From: Solobacterium sp.
GTDB lineage: Bacteria > Bacillota_I > Bacilli_A > Erysipelotrichales > Erysipelotrichaceae
Direction of reading: 5' to 3'
Length of the DNA: 6,958 bases
Assembly: GCA_016284975.1 (NCBI GenBank)
Contig: JAEEPV010000219.1
Location: forward strand, 1 to 6,958
Each line of letters starts with the position of its first letter. Positions within the stretch are counted from its first letter, which is position 1. Made by a program: the position numbers and the translations under genes. The notes under the pieces were generated by a model, which was not told the DNA's origin, ran no database searches, and worked only from the letters and a program-made list of their open reading frames with translations. This document shows positions 1-5,813 of this stretch, one piece after another.

Positions 1-81
1 GAAAGCCCGAATTATGTGGATGATTCCCAGCTTGAAGTTCTTGGCATCAAAGTGGATGATCATAAAAAAGATCAGGACTAA
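1..81 (+). CDS. C-terminal end of an unidentified protein (partial)
   Basis: Frame 1 is open from the window edge to a TAA stop at 79-81, giving 26 residues that end in a polar tail (KVDDHKKDQD). The start lies outside the window. The fragment has no recognisable motif, membrane segment or cysteine pattern, so I assign no function. No stem-loop with a T run follows the stop. Instead a promoter begins only 10 bases later, so read-through from this gene would probably end at the terminator at 290-321. The coding call rests on the open frame, the ordinary amino acid composition and the absence of a better frame. A chance 26-codon open frame is possible. Confidence 0.45.
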   Translation, partial: ESPNYVDDSQLEVLGIKVDDHKKDQD

Positions 82-90
82 AGTCAAGTC

Positions 91-119
91 TTGCGAGGCA
101 CTGATCAGACTGCTATATT
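91..119 (+). promoter_or_regulatory. Sigma-A type promoter of the structured RNA / leader
   Basis: A -35 box TTGCGA (91-96) and a -10 box TATATT (114-119) are separated by 17 bases. A TG two bases upstream of the -10 box (TGC-TATATT) makes it an extended -10. Transcription would begin near 126, right at the 5' arm of the long-range helix described for the RNA. Confidence 0.6.
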
Positions 120-125
120 AAAAAT

Positions 126-321
126 TGCCAGGAGGACCACATATTTTTCCAACACATTGATATAGGGAATTCTGACTGGACATCATGGAGTGAATGCCCG
201 GTACGGCCGGGAATCCCGAAGATGGATAAGAATGCCCACCTCTACATAAGAGGGAACATATCAACCCTTCTGGCTGATGAAGCATTAATAAGCATCCCAT
301 ACCTGACAGTGGGGTGCTTTT
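126..321 (+). ncRNA. Candidate structured small RNA or leader, about 195 nt, family unknown
   Basis: The stretch between a good promoter and an intrinsic terminator holds no plausible protein gene but shows ordered pairing. Bases 127-135 (GCCAGGAGG) pair with 266-274 (CCTTCTGGC), nine pairs with one G-U. Directly inside, 157-163 (TTGATAT) pair perfectly with 258-264 (ATATCAA), which leaves a one-sided 21-base bulge at 136-156. Local hairpins sit at 197-211 (CCCGG/CCGGG) and 239-253 (CCTCT/AGAGG). GAATGCCC occurs twice (192-199 and 230-237). Length, closing helix, asymmetric bulge and terminator would suit a 6S-like RNA. A closing helix followed by a terminator ahead of a gene would equally suit a riboswitch-type leader for the nuclease gene. 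I do not recognise the conserved core of the T-box, SAM, TPP, lysine, FMN, SRP RNA, RNase P RNA or tmRNA. Confidence 0.45.
290..321 (+). terminator. Intrinsic terminator after the structured RNA
   Basis: AAGCATCCC (290-298) pairs with GGGGTGCTT (311-319), nine pairs including one G-T, around a 12-base loop. The last stem bases run into a short T stretch (318-321). An extra AAGCAT copy at 280-285 could compete for the 3' arm, which would allow a weaker alternative fold. Confidence 0.65.
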
Positions 322-330
322 ATATTGTCT

Positions 331-345
331 GAAGGATTTTCCTTC
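331..345 (+). other. Small hairpin in the leader of the nuclease gene
   Basis: GAAGGA (331-336) pairs with TCCTTC (340-345) around a three-base TTT loop, 20 bases before the ribosome binding site of the gene at 383. No T run follows, so it is not a terminator by itself. It could stabilise or modulate the message, or be chance. No strong promoter is visible between the upstream terminator and the gene. TTGTCT (325-330) with TAATGA (346-351) at 15 bases is only a weak candidate. Confidence 0.25.
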
Positions 346-382
346 TAATGACTAAGAGAACAATAAGGAGGAAATTCAAAGA

Positions 383-1243
383 ATGAATTCTGAAACACCT
401 GAACGAAAGTATTACCCGATTTCAAATGACAAAATGTTTGCGGCAGTATTAGCTTCCAATCCCGATCTTGCGCAGCAGATGATCGAAACGATTCTGGATA
501 TCCGGATCGATCATGTCGTATGTGTCAATGCCCAGCAGATCCTGAACTACAATGCCAATGTCAAAAGTGTCCGGTTTGATGTCTATATCAAAGACCAGGC
601 AGGAGTGATCTACGATGCGGAAATGCAGGCAAGCCCGAAGAATCGGAGATGGCTGCCAAAACAATCCAGATACTACGGCAGTCTTATTGACGCAGAAACC
701 GTAAAATCCGGTACCTCGTACAAAGATATTAAGAATACCTACATTATCTTTATCTGTACCTATGACCCGTTTGATGAGGGACTGGCAAGATATACAGGCA
801 AAACAATGTGTGTGGAAGACCCTGGCGTAACGATGGAAGACGGAATTACGCATATCTATCTGAATGCCAGGGCAGTACGCAAAAATGTATCGGAAGAGCT
901 TGCCGTATTACTGGATTACATTGCCGGAAAAGAGGAGAAATCAAGCGAGCTGACAGATGCTTTACAGCGGGAAGTGAACCGATACAATAAAGATGAAGAC
1001 TGGAGGCACTGGAGCATGACGTTTGAAGAAGAACTGAATGAAGCCCGTGAAGAAGGCAGAGAAGAAGGCCGGAAAGAAGGCCGTCAGGAAATGCTGGAAA
1101 GCATCTTTTTTGCGTTCAGCATGTTTCGAAACGGAAAAAGTGATGAAGAGCTCTTCCGGACCGAACGATTTTCTTCCATGGAAGAGATCAGGGCATACCG
1201 TGATATCTGGAAGGCGGTCAGGCAATCTGATAACGCGCAGTAA
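383..1243 (+). CDS. Rpn family PD-(D/E)XK nuclease / putative transposase
   Basis: This 286-residue protein has the layout of the PDDEXK_2 (Rpn, recombination-promoting nuclease) family. It opens with a 'DKMF..VL' helix typical of the group (residues 16-23). The nuclease core follows: the metal-binding Asp in RFDVY (D66), the YDAEMQ strand with E80 and Q82 (the ExQ form of the ExK motif), then the conserved RYYGSLID (97-103) and G110/Y113 elements. Family members cut DNA and stimulate RecA-independent recombination, and are often annotated as transposases without being classical mobile elements. Residues 215-237 are a charged EEGR-repeat segment, and a helical tail follows. Full length is usual for the family. 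The start at 383 is supported by AAGGAGG at 365-371, about 11 bases upstream. No terminal inverted repeats are seen around the gene. It converges on the next gene across a shared terminator. Confidence 0.88.
   Translation: MNSETPERKYYPISNDKMFAAVLASNPDLAQQMIETILDIRIDHVVCVNAQQILNYNANVKSVRFDVYIKDQAGVIYDAEMQASPKNRRWLPKQSRYYGSLIDAETVKSGTSYKDIKNTYIIFICTYDPFDEGLARYTGKTMCVEDPGVTMEDGITHIYLNARAVRKNVSEELAVLLDYIAGKEEKSSELTDALQREVNRYNKDEDWRHWSMTFEEELNEAREEGREEGRKEGRQEMLESIFFAFSMFRNGKSDEELFRTERFSSMEEIRAYRDIWKAVRQSDNAQ
1049..1084 (+). repeat. Three 12-base units encoding EEGR-type repeats
   Basis: Residues 223-234 of the nuclease are EEGR-EEGR-KEGR, encoded by three near-identical 12-base units (GAAGAAGGCAGA and variants). 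Similar charged repeats are common near the C-terminus of Rpn-family proteins. The number of units could vary by slippage or recombination. Confidence 0.7.
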
Positions 1244-1263
1244 ACCTCTTGTTTACGACGTCG

Positions 1264-1307
1264 AAAAAAGTGCTTTGGAAATCAGTAATCCAAAGCACTT
1301 TCTTTTT
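1264..1307. terminator. Bidirectional intrinsic terminator between convergent genes
   Basis: AAAGTGCTTTGG (1267-1278) pairs perfectly with CCAAAGCACTTT (1290-1301) around an 11-base loop. On the plus strand CTTTTT follows. On the minus strand the six A bases at 1264-1269 become a T run. It can therefore end both the nuclease transcript and the flavoprotein transcript, whose stop codon lies at 1328. Confidence 0.88.
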
Positions 1308-1327
1308 GTTTGAATAGATGAATCGAA

Positions 1328-2683
1328 TCAGAAGAAACGCTCTACGAGTTCTCTGGAGTATTCTGCAGTTTCATCCATATCGCCGAAGGACATGATCTCA
1401 CCTGCATAGTAAGTATCGTACTTGCCCTGCATTGCCTCTACATCGTCATACCAGCCAGCCGCATAATCATCTGAGAATACATGCGGGAAGTAGTACCAGC
1501 TCTTCTCGTTGACAACATTGGTTGCCGGGTTCTTCATGGTCTTAAGATCATCGAGAACCGTCTGCTTGCACTCTTCGTACGGAATTTCTTCGGAATTCTT
1601 ATGCTTGCGCAGTGCGTAAGTCGTTATGACCTGATCTTTGGAGTCTCTCCATCTTCTGTAGTAAACCATCAGATGACCAAGACGATCCGGTGTCATGTTG
1701 TCAAATACATAGTAAGAGATCTCCGGATGATCTTCCGGGCGGGTCTCAACGGCCAGAACGTCATAACGTTCATAATCAATCTTACCGAAATACTTCGCCT
1801 CATCTTCACGAGCATCCGCATATTCCGGGAAGTACTGCAGCGGAGAAGTAACGATAAGCTTGTCATATTCTTCTGTCTTGCCGTTTACCGTTACATAGAC
1901 TTTGCCGTCCTTTCGTTCAACCTTTGTAATGTCGCTGTTGAGACGTGCATGATTCTTCAGCTTGTCATTCAGGCTTTCCCAGATAAACTGTGTGCCGTTC
2001 TTCCAGGTCCAGAGATTAATGCGAACAAAGTTCATGCAGGTCTGGAAGTCGAGATATTTCAGAACATACGCAGCCGGAATCTCATCAAAATAACCATAAC
2101 CGAATGAGGTGAACGGTCCGATCCAGACATCCTGAACCAGTTCAACATGGTTCATCTCACACCATTCCTTAAACGGCATGGAGAGATCTTTCAGATTCTC
2201 GTTGACACCGCTGACCGGTTCCCGTTCCGGGCTCACCGCAAAGCCTTCATAACGGCCCTGGGCAACACCACGGTGACCGTTCAGATCATATCCCTGATAT
2301 TTCGTTTCAAGAATACGTCCCAGTTCCGTGATCTGCTTTTTCATCTTAAGCAGACGCGGGATCTTGAAGATATTCTTCTTCGGCTCAAACGGTTCAATGA
2401 CATTACCGTTCCTGTCCTTGTAATTACGGTTCAGCTGCGGACCATCATGTGTAATGCCGCAGAATTCCTCTACATCATGAACCGCATAGTAGGAAGGAAC
2501 ACCCATGATCGCACCCATTTCATATCGTCTGCCGTTATAGTACGGGCTGTGGCATTTGCCGCCTACATGATCGTTGCGCTCGAGAATTGTGTAATTTTCA
2601 TAACCCTTCTTCTCAAGGTACATACCGGCAGAAAGACCTGCAGGACCTCCTCCGATGATACAGATTTTTACGTTTTTATCCAT
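1328..2683 (-). CDS. FAD-dependent amine-oxidase-like flavoprotein, substrate unknown
   Basis: This is a 451-residue flavoprotein of the NAD(P)-binding_8 / flavin amine oxidase type. The N-terminus holds the FAD dinucleotide fold IIGGGPAGLSAG (about residues 9-20), an acidic residue closing strand 2 (ILERN, E35) and the HVGGK turn (39-43), then YEMGA (55-59), a layout usual in this family. The C-terminal YYAGEIMSFGDM (about 425-436) fits the second FAD contact. No signal peptide or membrane helix is visible, so it is probably cytosolic. The middle is rich in Trp and Tyr and probably forms the substrate domain; no residue there reveals the substrate. I chose the ATG at 2683 because GGAGG (2693-2689 on this strand) lies 5 bases before it. 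An in-frame ATG at 2686 is also possible. The ATG at 2722, which would add 13 residues, lacks a binding site and overlaps a TATAAT. The gene is divergent from the Fe-S flavoprotein and shares operator-like sites with it. Confidence 0.85.
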   Translation of the reverse strand: MDKNVKICIIGGGPAGLSAGMYLEKKGYENYTILERNDHVGGKCHSPYYNGRRYEMGAIMGVPSYYAVHDVEEFCGITHDGPQLNRNYKDRNGNVIEPFEPKKNIFKIPRLLKMKKQITELGRILETKYQGYDLNGHRGVAQGRYEGFAVSPEREPVSGVNENLKDLSMPFKEWCEMNHVELVQDVWIGPFTSFGYGYFDEIPAAYVLKYLDFQTCMNFVRINLWTWKNGTQFIWESLNDKLKNHARLNSDITKVERKDGKVYVTVNGKTEEYDKLIVTSPLQYFPEYADAREDEAKYFGKIDYERYDVLAVETRPEDHPEISYYVFDNMTPDRLGHLMVYYRRWRDSKDQVITTYALRKHKNSEEIPYEECKQTVLDDLKTMKNPATNVVNEKSWYYFPHVFSDDYAAGWYDDVEAMQGKYDTYYAGEIMSFGDMDETAEYSRELVERFF

Positions 2684-2751
2684 CATAACCTCCGTAATGA
2701 CTGATCTGTTACTTGGTTTCATTATAAACGCTTCTCGAAATAATAAAAGAA

Positions 2752-2781
2752 AAAATACAAGCGCTTACATTTCGTGGTCAA
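2752..2781 (-). promoter_or_regulatory. Probable promoter of the minus-strand flavoprotein
   Basis: On the minus strand TTGACC (2781-2776) is followed after 18 bases by TATTTT (2757-2752), matching the -35 well and the -10 moderately. The -35 lies inside a TGGTTTGACCAC palindrome, and the cre-like site fills the spacer and touches the -10, a classic arrangement for repression. A perfect TATAAT at 2726-2721 is a competing -10, but no good -35 stands at the right distance. Its start would leave a leader of about 30 bases. Confidence 0.45.
2755..2770. promoter_or_regulatory. Catabolite-response-like (cre) site, flavoprotein side
   Basis: ATACAAGCGCTTACAT contains the AAGCGCTT core. Over 2756-2769 it agrees at 12 of 14 positions with the idealised cre TGTAAGCGCTTACA. 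Against the WTGNAARCGNWWWCAW consensus it has one mismatch. It lies between the -35 and -10 of the probable minus promoter. CcpA is the expected ligand in Firmicutes, but another LacI-family regulator could bind such a site. Confidence 0.6.
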
Positions 2782-2785
2782 ACCA
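2774..2785. promoter_or_regulatory. Palindromic operator copy 1 (FadR/PdhR-type GntR motif)
   Basis: On the minus strand this reads TGGTTTGACCAC. It has the TGGTNNNACCA form described for operators of the FadR subfamily of GntR regulators (FadR, PdhR, LldR). It covers the -35 of the probable minus promoter. It matches copy 2 at 11 of 12 bases when each is read in the direction of its own gene. Confidence 0.5.
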
Positions 2786-2822
2786 GATACCAGTTTATCG
2801 TATATCGGATAGAATGCTTTTT

Positions 2823-2832
2823 TACAGCTGTA
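2823..2832. promoter_or_regulatory. Perfect palindrome TACAGCTGTA upstream of the plus promoter
   Basis: A 10-base perfect palindrome ends 7 bases before the -35 box of the Fe-S flavoprotein promoter, within an A/T-rich stretch. The position would suit an activator site. No matching regulator family is recognised, and a palindrome of this length can arise by chance. Confidence 0.25.
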
Positions 2833-2839
2833 TTTTTTA

Positions 2840-2869
2840 TTGACGCTTTTTTGACTGCTTCTCTATAAT
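2840..2869 (+). promoter_or_regulatory. Sigma-A promoter of the Fe-S flavoprotein gene
   Basis: TTGACG (2840-2845) and a perfect TATAAT (2864-2869) are separated by 18 bases. Transcription would start near 2876, giving a leader of about 44 bases. The start point falls on the operator-like palindrome, and the cre-like site lies just downstream. Confidence 0.75.
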
Positions 2870-2874
2870 TTAGT

Positions 2875-2886
2875 TGGTTTAACCAC
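2875..2886. promoter_or_regulatory. Palindromic operator copy 2 (FadR/PdhR-type GntR motif)
   Basis: TGGTTTAACCAC contains the 11-base palindrome TGGTTTAACCA. It sits at about +1 of the plus promoter, where a bound repressor would block initiation. With the preceding T it reads TTGGTTTAACCA, close to the TTGGTNNNACCAA described for PdhR. It starts exactly 100 bases from the equivalent start of copy 1 (2775). Confidence 0.5.
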
Positions 2887-2888
2887 TG

Positions 2889-2904
2889 TTGGAAGCGGTT
2901 ACAC
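2889..2904 (+). promoter_or_regulatory. Catabolite-response-like (cre) site, Fe-S flavoprotein side
   Basis: TTGGAAGCGGTTACAC fits the 15-base cre consensus WTGNAANCGNWNNCW completely over 2889-2903. It matches the idealised TGTAAGCGCTTACA at 12 of 14 positions over 2890-2903. It lies about 13-28 bases inside the transcript, just before the ribosome binding site, so a bound CcpA-type protein would act as a roadblock. Confidence 0.6.
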
Positions 2905-2919
2905 AACAAGGAGAACAAT

Positions 2920-5730
2920 ATGCCAAGAGAAGTAAATCCCCGGATCCATGTCAATGAACGGGATTTTCCCCTTTCCGACTATCACTGTGATGATCCGGAA
3001 AAAAAGCAGCTTGTAATTAAGCTGGCAAAAATGATTACAGATAATATTCCCCGCAAACTGTCCGGCGGCATGCATGAGAATCACATGGATTTCTGGATCC
3101 TCGATCGCCTGCTCACCAAAGAAGAAGTAAAGTTCCTGCTGAGCTTTAAAAAGCGCCGTGTCGGCCGTACCACCAAAGAACTTGCTGCACGGAACAACAT
3201 GAGTGAAGAAGAAGCACAGGCAGTGATCAATCACCTGCTGTGGATCGGAATCCTTGAACAGAACCGTGACAATGCCGATCACCATATCCAGTATCTGGTT
3301 CCGAAATGGGTTGTAGGCAGCGGTGAATATATGGTTGAGCACCCGACCCTTCCGGACGAGCATCCGGAAGTTGCGACGATGTTCAATCTTGCCCCTCAGG
3401 AACCGCTGGAACTTGCAGCGAAACTGGTTCCTCCGGGAGGAGCCGGCATCGGTATGCACGTCATTCCGGTCGAAAAAGCAATTGAAGCCGAAAGTCAGTC
3501 GGTTTCGGTGGAACATCTGTCTCACTGGCTTGAAAAATATGACACGTTCTGCACGATGGTCTGCGCATGCCGGAAGGCACAGCGGATCCGCGGTGAAGGT
3601 GTTGGAGATATCGAAGGCTACATGTGTATTGGTGTCGGAGATATTGCGGAGTTCCTTGTAACCTCCGGTAAGGATGCACATTACATCACACGTGAAGAAG
3701 CGATGGAGATCATCGAACGGGCGGAACGCAAAGGCTATGTCCACCAGATTACCAATCTGGACGGCCCGAACCGCATTGTCGGTATCTGCAACTGCTCTCC
3801 GGGCAGCTGTTATGGTCTGCGTACCAGTCAGCTCTTTAATACTCCAAACATGAGCCGCAGTGCCTATCGGGCACATGTTGATACAGAAAAGTGTGTCGCC
3901 TGTGGAAAGTGTGTAGAGGTCTGTCCGGCCGGAGCCGCAAAACTTGGTCAGAAACTATGCCGTGCAGATGGCAGCAGAGTGCTCTATCCGCTTCATGAAC
4001 TCCCGGATGACAATGTCTGGGGTGAAGACAAGTGGGATCCCGATTACCGTGATCACAACAAGATCAACTGTTATGACACTGGTACTTCTCCCTGCAAAAC
4101 CGCATGTCCGGCACATATCGCCGTACAGGGTTATATCCGCATGGCTGCCGAAGGCCGCTATGAAGATGCGGTCAGGCTGATCCGTCAGGATAATCCGTTC
4201 CCGGCAGTATGCGGCGCCGTCTGTAACAAGCGCTGTGAAGACCGCTGCACCCGCGGCAAGATTGACAAGCCTGTCGCAATCGATGAAATCAAAAAATTCC
4301 TCTGTCAGTATGAAGTCAGTAATCCGGATGCGTTTGTTCCAATCTGTGACAACATGGATGGAGAACAGTGGAGTGATTACCGTATCGCTGTGATTGGTTC
4401 CGGTCCGGCCGGCCTTTCCGCTGCTTACTGGCTGCGGACAGAAGGCTATCCGGTTACCGTATTCGAAAAAGAATCCCGTCCGGGCGGAATGCTTATGAAC
4501 GGAATTCCGAACTTCCGTCTGGAAAAGGATATCCTGAATGCGGAAATCTCGATTATCGAGAAGATGGGCGCAGAATTCCGATGCGGTGTCGAGGTAGGCA
4601 AAGATATTACGATACAGCAGCTCCGGGATCAGGGATACAAGGCTTTCTATATCGCCATCGGTCTTCAGGGCGGACGTCTTGCCGGTGTACCGGGAGAGGA
4701 TACAGCCGGGGTTGAAAGCGGCGTTTCCTTCCTGCGCAGAATCAATCTTGATTCATCGATCCGCCTTGATGGTGACACGGTTGTTGTCGGCGGCGGAAAT
4801 GTTGCGGCAGATGTCGCAAGAACTGCACTTCGCGCATCGGATGGCAAAGTGTTCATGGTATGCCTGGAACAGAAAGATGAAATGCCTGCCGCAAAGGATG
4901 AAATAGCAGAAGTGGAGGAAGAAGGCATTACGCTCTACAACGGCTATGGTCCGATGGAAGTTCTGCAGAAAGACGGCAAGGTCTCCGGAATCATTTTCAA
5001 AAAGTGCACCAGCGTCAAGGATTCCGATGGAAGATTCAATCCCCAGTACGATGAAAACGATACGATCACCATTAAGTGTTCCAACGTTCTGATGTCGATC
5101 GGACAGAGTGCGGAATGGGGCAAACTGCTTGAAGGAACCAAAGTCGAACTGAACCGCGGCGGCACCGCTGTCGCTGATCCCATCACTTATCAGACCGCGG
5201 AACCAGATATCTTCGTCGGCGGAGATATCTATCACGGTGCCCGTTTCGCCATTGACGCGATCGCGGAAGGAAAACTCGGCATGGTTTCCATCAACCGATT
5301 TGTCCATGAAGGTCAGTCCATGACGATTGGCCGTGATCTGCGTGAATTCATAGAGCTCGACCGCGATGATATTCGTATTGAATCCTATGACAACGCAGAA
5401 CGCCAGACGCCCGGAATGCGTGCCGCAGGCTCCGTGACATTTGAGGATCTGCGTGAGGCTCTCACGGAAGAACAGGTTAAAACAGAAGCGAACCGCTGTC
5501 TGAAATGTGGTGCGACAAAGGTCGACTACAATAAGTGCATCGGCTGCGGTCTGTGTACAACACGATGTGAATTTGATGCGATTCACCTGAGTCGGGACAT
5601 TCCGCATGCGGCAGATATGCACACCGCGGAAGAAATGATAAAGTGTGTCGGGCCATACGCACTCAAACGCGGAATTAAGATTCTGAAAAAGAAAATTACC
5701 GGCAAATCAGACTATCCTTCTGAGCATTAG
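2920..5730 (+). CDS. Multidomain Fe-S flavoprotein with GltD/NfnB-like oxidoreductase module
   Basis: The 936 residues fall into five parts. Residues 62-116 look like a winged helix. Residues 205-300 carry a cysteine module: C211-x3-C215-x-C217, C236, then C290-x-C292-x4-C297. A ferredoxin motif follows (C325, C328, C331, C335-Pro). Residues 384-462 match the Fer4_20 helical domain of GltD/NfnB (PCKTACP with C392 and C396; C431, C435, C439, C443). Residues 487-800 form the FAD/NADPH module, with GSGPAG (493-498) for FAD, VGGGNVAAD (623-631) for NAD(P)H and the closing VGGDI (766-770). The C-terminus adds C860/C863 and a second ferredoxin motif (C873, C876, C879, C883, without the usual Pro). 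The family moves electrons between NAD(P)H, FAD and Fe-S clusters; the partner is unknown. It is much longer than GltD or NfnB (about 460-490). No glutamate synthase large subunit is adjacent, so it is not called gltD. AAGGAG (2908-2913) lies 6 bases before the ATG. Probably cytosolic. Confidence 0.88.
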   Translation: MPREVNPRIHVNERDFPLSDYHCDDPEKKQLVIKLAKMITDNIPRKLSGGMHENHMDFWILDRLLTKEEVKFLLSFKKRRVGRTTKELAARNNMSEEEAQAVINHLLWIGILEQNRDNADHHIQYLVPKWVVGSGEYMVEHPTLPDEHPEVATMFNLAPQEPLELAAKLVPPGGAGIGMHVIPVEKAIEAESQSVSVEHLSHWLEKYDTFCTMVCACRKAQRIRGEGVGDIEGYMCIGVGDIAEFLVTSGKDAHYITREEAMEIIERAERKGYVHQITNLDGPNRIVGICNCSPGSCYGLRTSQLFNTPNMSRSAYRAHVDTEKCVACGKCVEVCPAGAAKLGQKLCRADGSRVLYPLHELPDDNVWGEDKWDPDYRDHNKINCYDTGTSPCKTACPAHIAVQGYIRMAAEGRYEDAVRLIRQDNPFPAVCGAVCNKRCEDRCTRGKIDKPVAIDEIKKFLCQYEVSNPDAFVPICDNMDGEQWSDYRIAVIGSGPAGLSAAYWLRTEGYPVTVFEKESRPGGMLMNGIPNFRLEKDILNAEISIIEKMGAEFRCGVEVGKDITIQQLRDQGYKAFYIAIGLQGGRLAGVPGEDTAGVESGVSFLRRINLDSSIRLDGDTVVVGGGNVAADVARTALRASDGKVFMVCLEQKDEMPAAKDEIAEVEEEGITLYNGYGPMEVLQKDGKVSGIIFKKCTSVKDSDGRFNPQYDENDTITIKCSNVLMSIGQSAEWGKLLEGTKVELNRGGTAVADPITYQTAEPDIFVGGDIYHGARFAIDAIAEGKLGMVSINRFVHEGQSMTIGRDLREFIELDRDDIRIESYDNAERQTPGMRAAGSVTFEDLREALTEEQVKTEANRCLKCGATKVDYNKCIGCGLCTTRCEFDAIHLSRDIPHAADMHTAEEMIKCVGPYALKRGIKILKKKITGKSDYPSEH

Positions 5731-5736
5731 TACTGT

Positions 5737-5772
5737 AAAACCATTTCTCCTTTCATACGGAAATGGTTTTTT
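5737..5772 (+). terminator. Intrinsic terminator after the Fe-S flavoprotein
   Basis: AAAACCATTT (5737-5746) pairs with AAATGGTTTT (5761-5770), extended inward by C5747-G5760, and TT follows the T-rich 3' arm. The stem begins 6 bases after the stop codon, so the gene above is probably transcribed alone. Confidence 0.82.
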
Positions 5773-5813
5773 GTGGTATTTTATAAGTACATTAAACAGG
5801 AGCTTGATCATTT

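Noticed and set aside
118..300. A 60-codon open frame on the minus strand within the first intergenic region
   Set aside because: It has no proper ribosome binding site and an unusual composition. It also lies across a region whose plus-strand promoter, pairing and terminator point to an RNA.
126..321. Identity as T-box, TPP, SAM, lysine or FMN riboswitch, SRP RNA, RNase P RNA or tmRNA
   Set aside because: The conserved core sequences I know for these were looked for and not found. 6S RNA could be neither confirmed nor excluded.
383..1243. The Rpn-family gene as an active insertion sequence
   Set aside because: No terminal inverted repeats or target-site duplication are visible around it, and family membership alone does not make it a mobile element.
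1481..2704. Two plus-strand open frames opposite the minus-strand flavoprotein
   Set aside because: They mirror a gene with clear FAD motifs and a good ribosome binding site. Neither has a family signature.
1328..2722. The upstream ATG at 2722 as start of the minus-strand flavoprotein
   Set aside because: It has no ribosome binding site and overlaps a TATAAT. The ATG at 2683 follows GGAGG closely and places the FAD motif at the normal distance from the N-terminus.
2899..3876. A long minus-strand open frame (about 325 codons) opposite the Fe-S flavoprotein
   Set aside because: It lies antisense to conserved Cys motifs of the real gene. It has no binding site and is rich in Phe, Arg, Cys and His, as expected of a codon-bias shadow.
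4753..5622. A second long minus-strand open frame (about 289 codons) opposite the same gene
   Set aside because: It is antisense to the NAD(P)H and FAD motifs, shows no protein family pattern and has no start signals.
2920..5730. Calling the Fe-S flavoprotein gltD (glutamate synthase small subunit)
   Set aside because: It is nearly twice the usual length, has additional N-terminal and C-terminal cluster motifs, and no gltB-like gene is adjacent.
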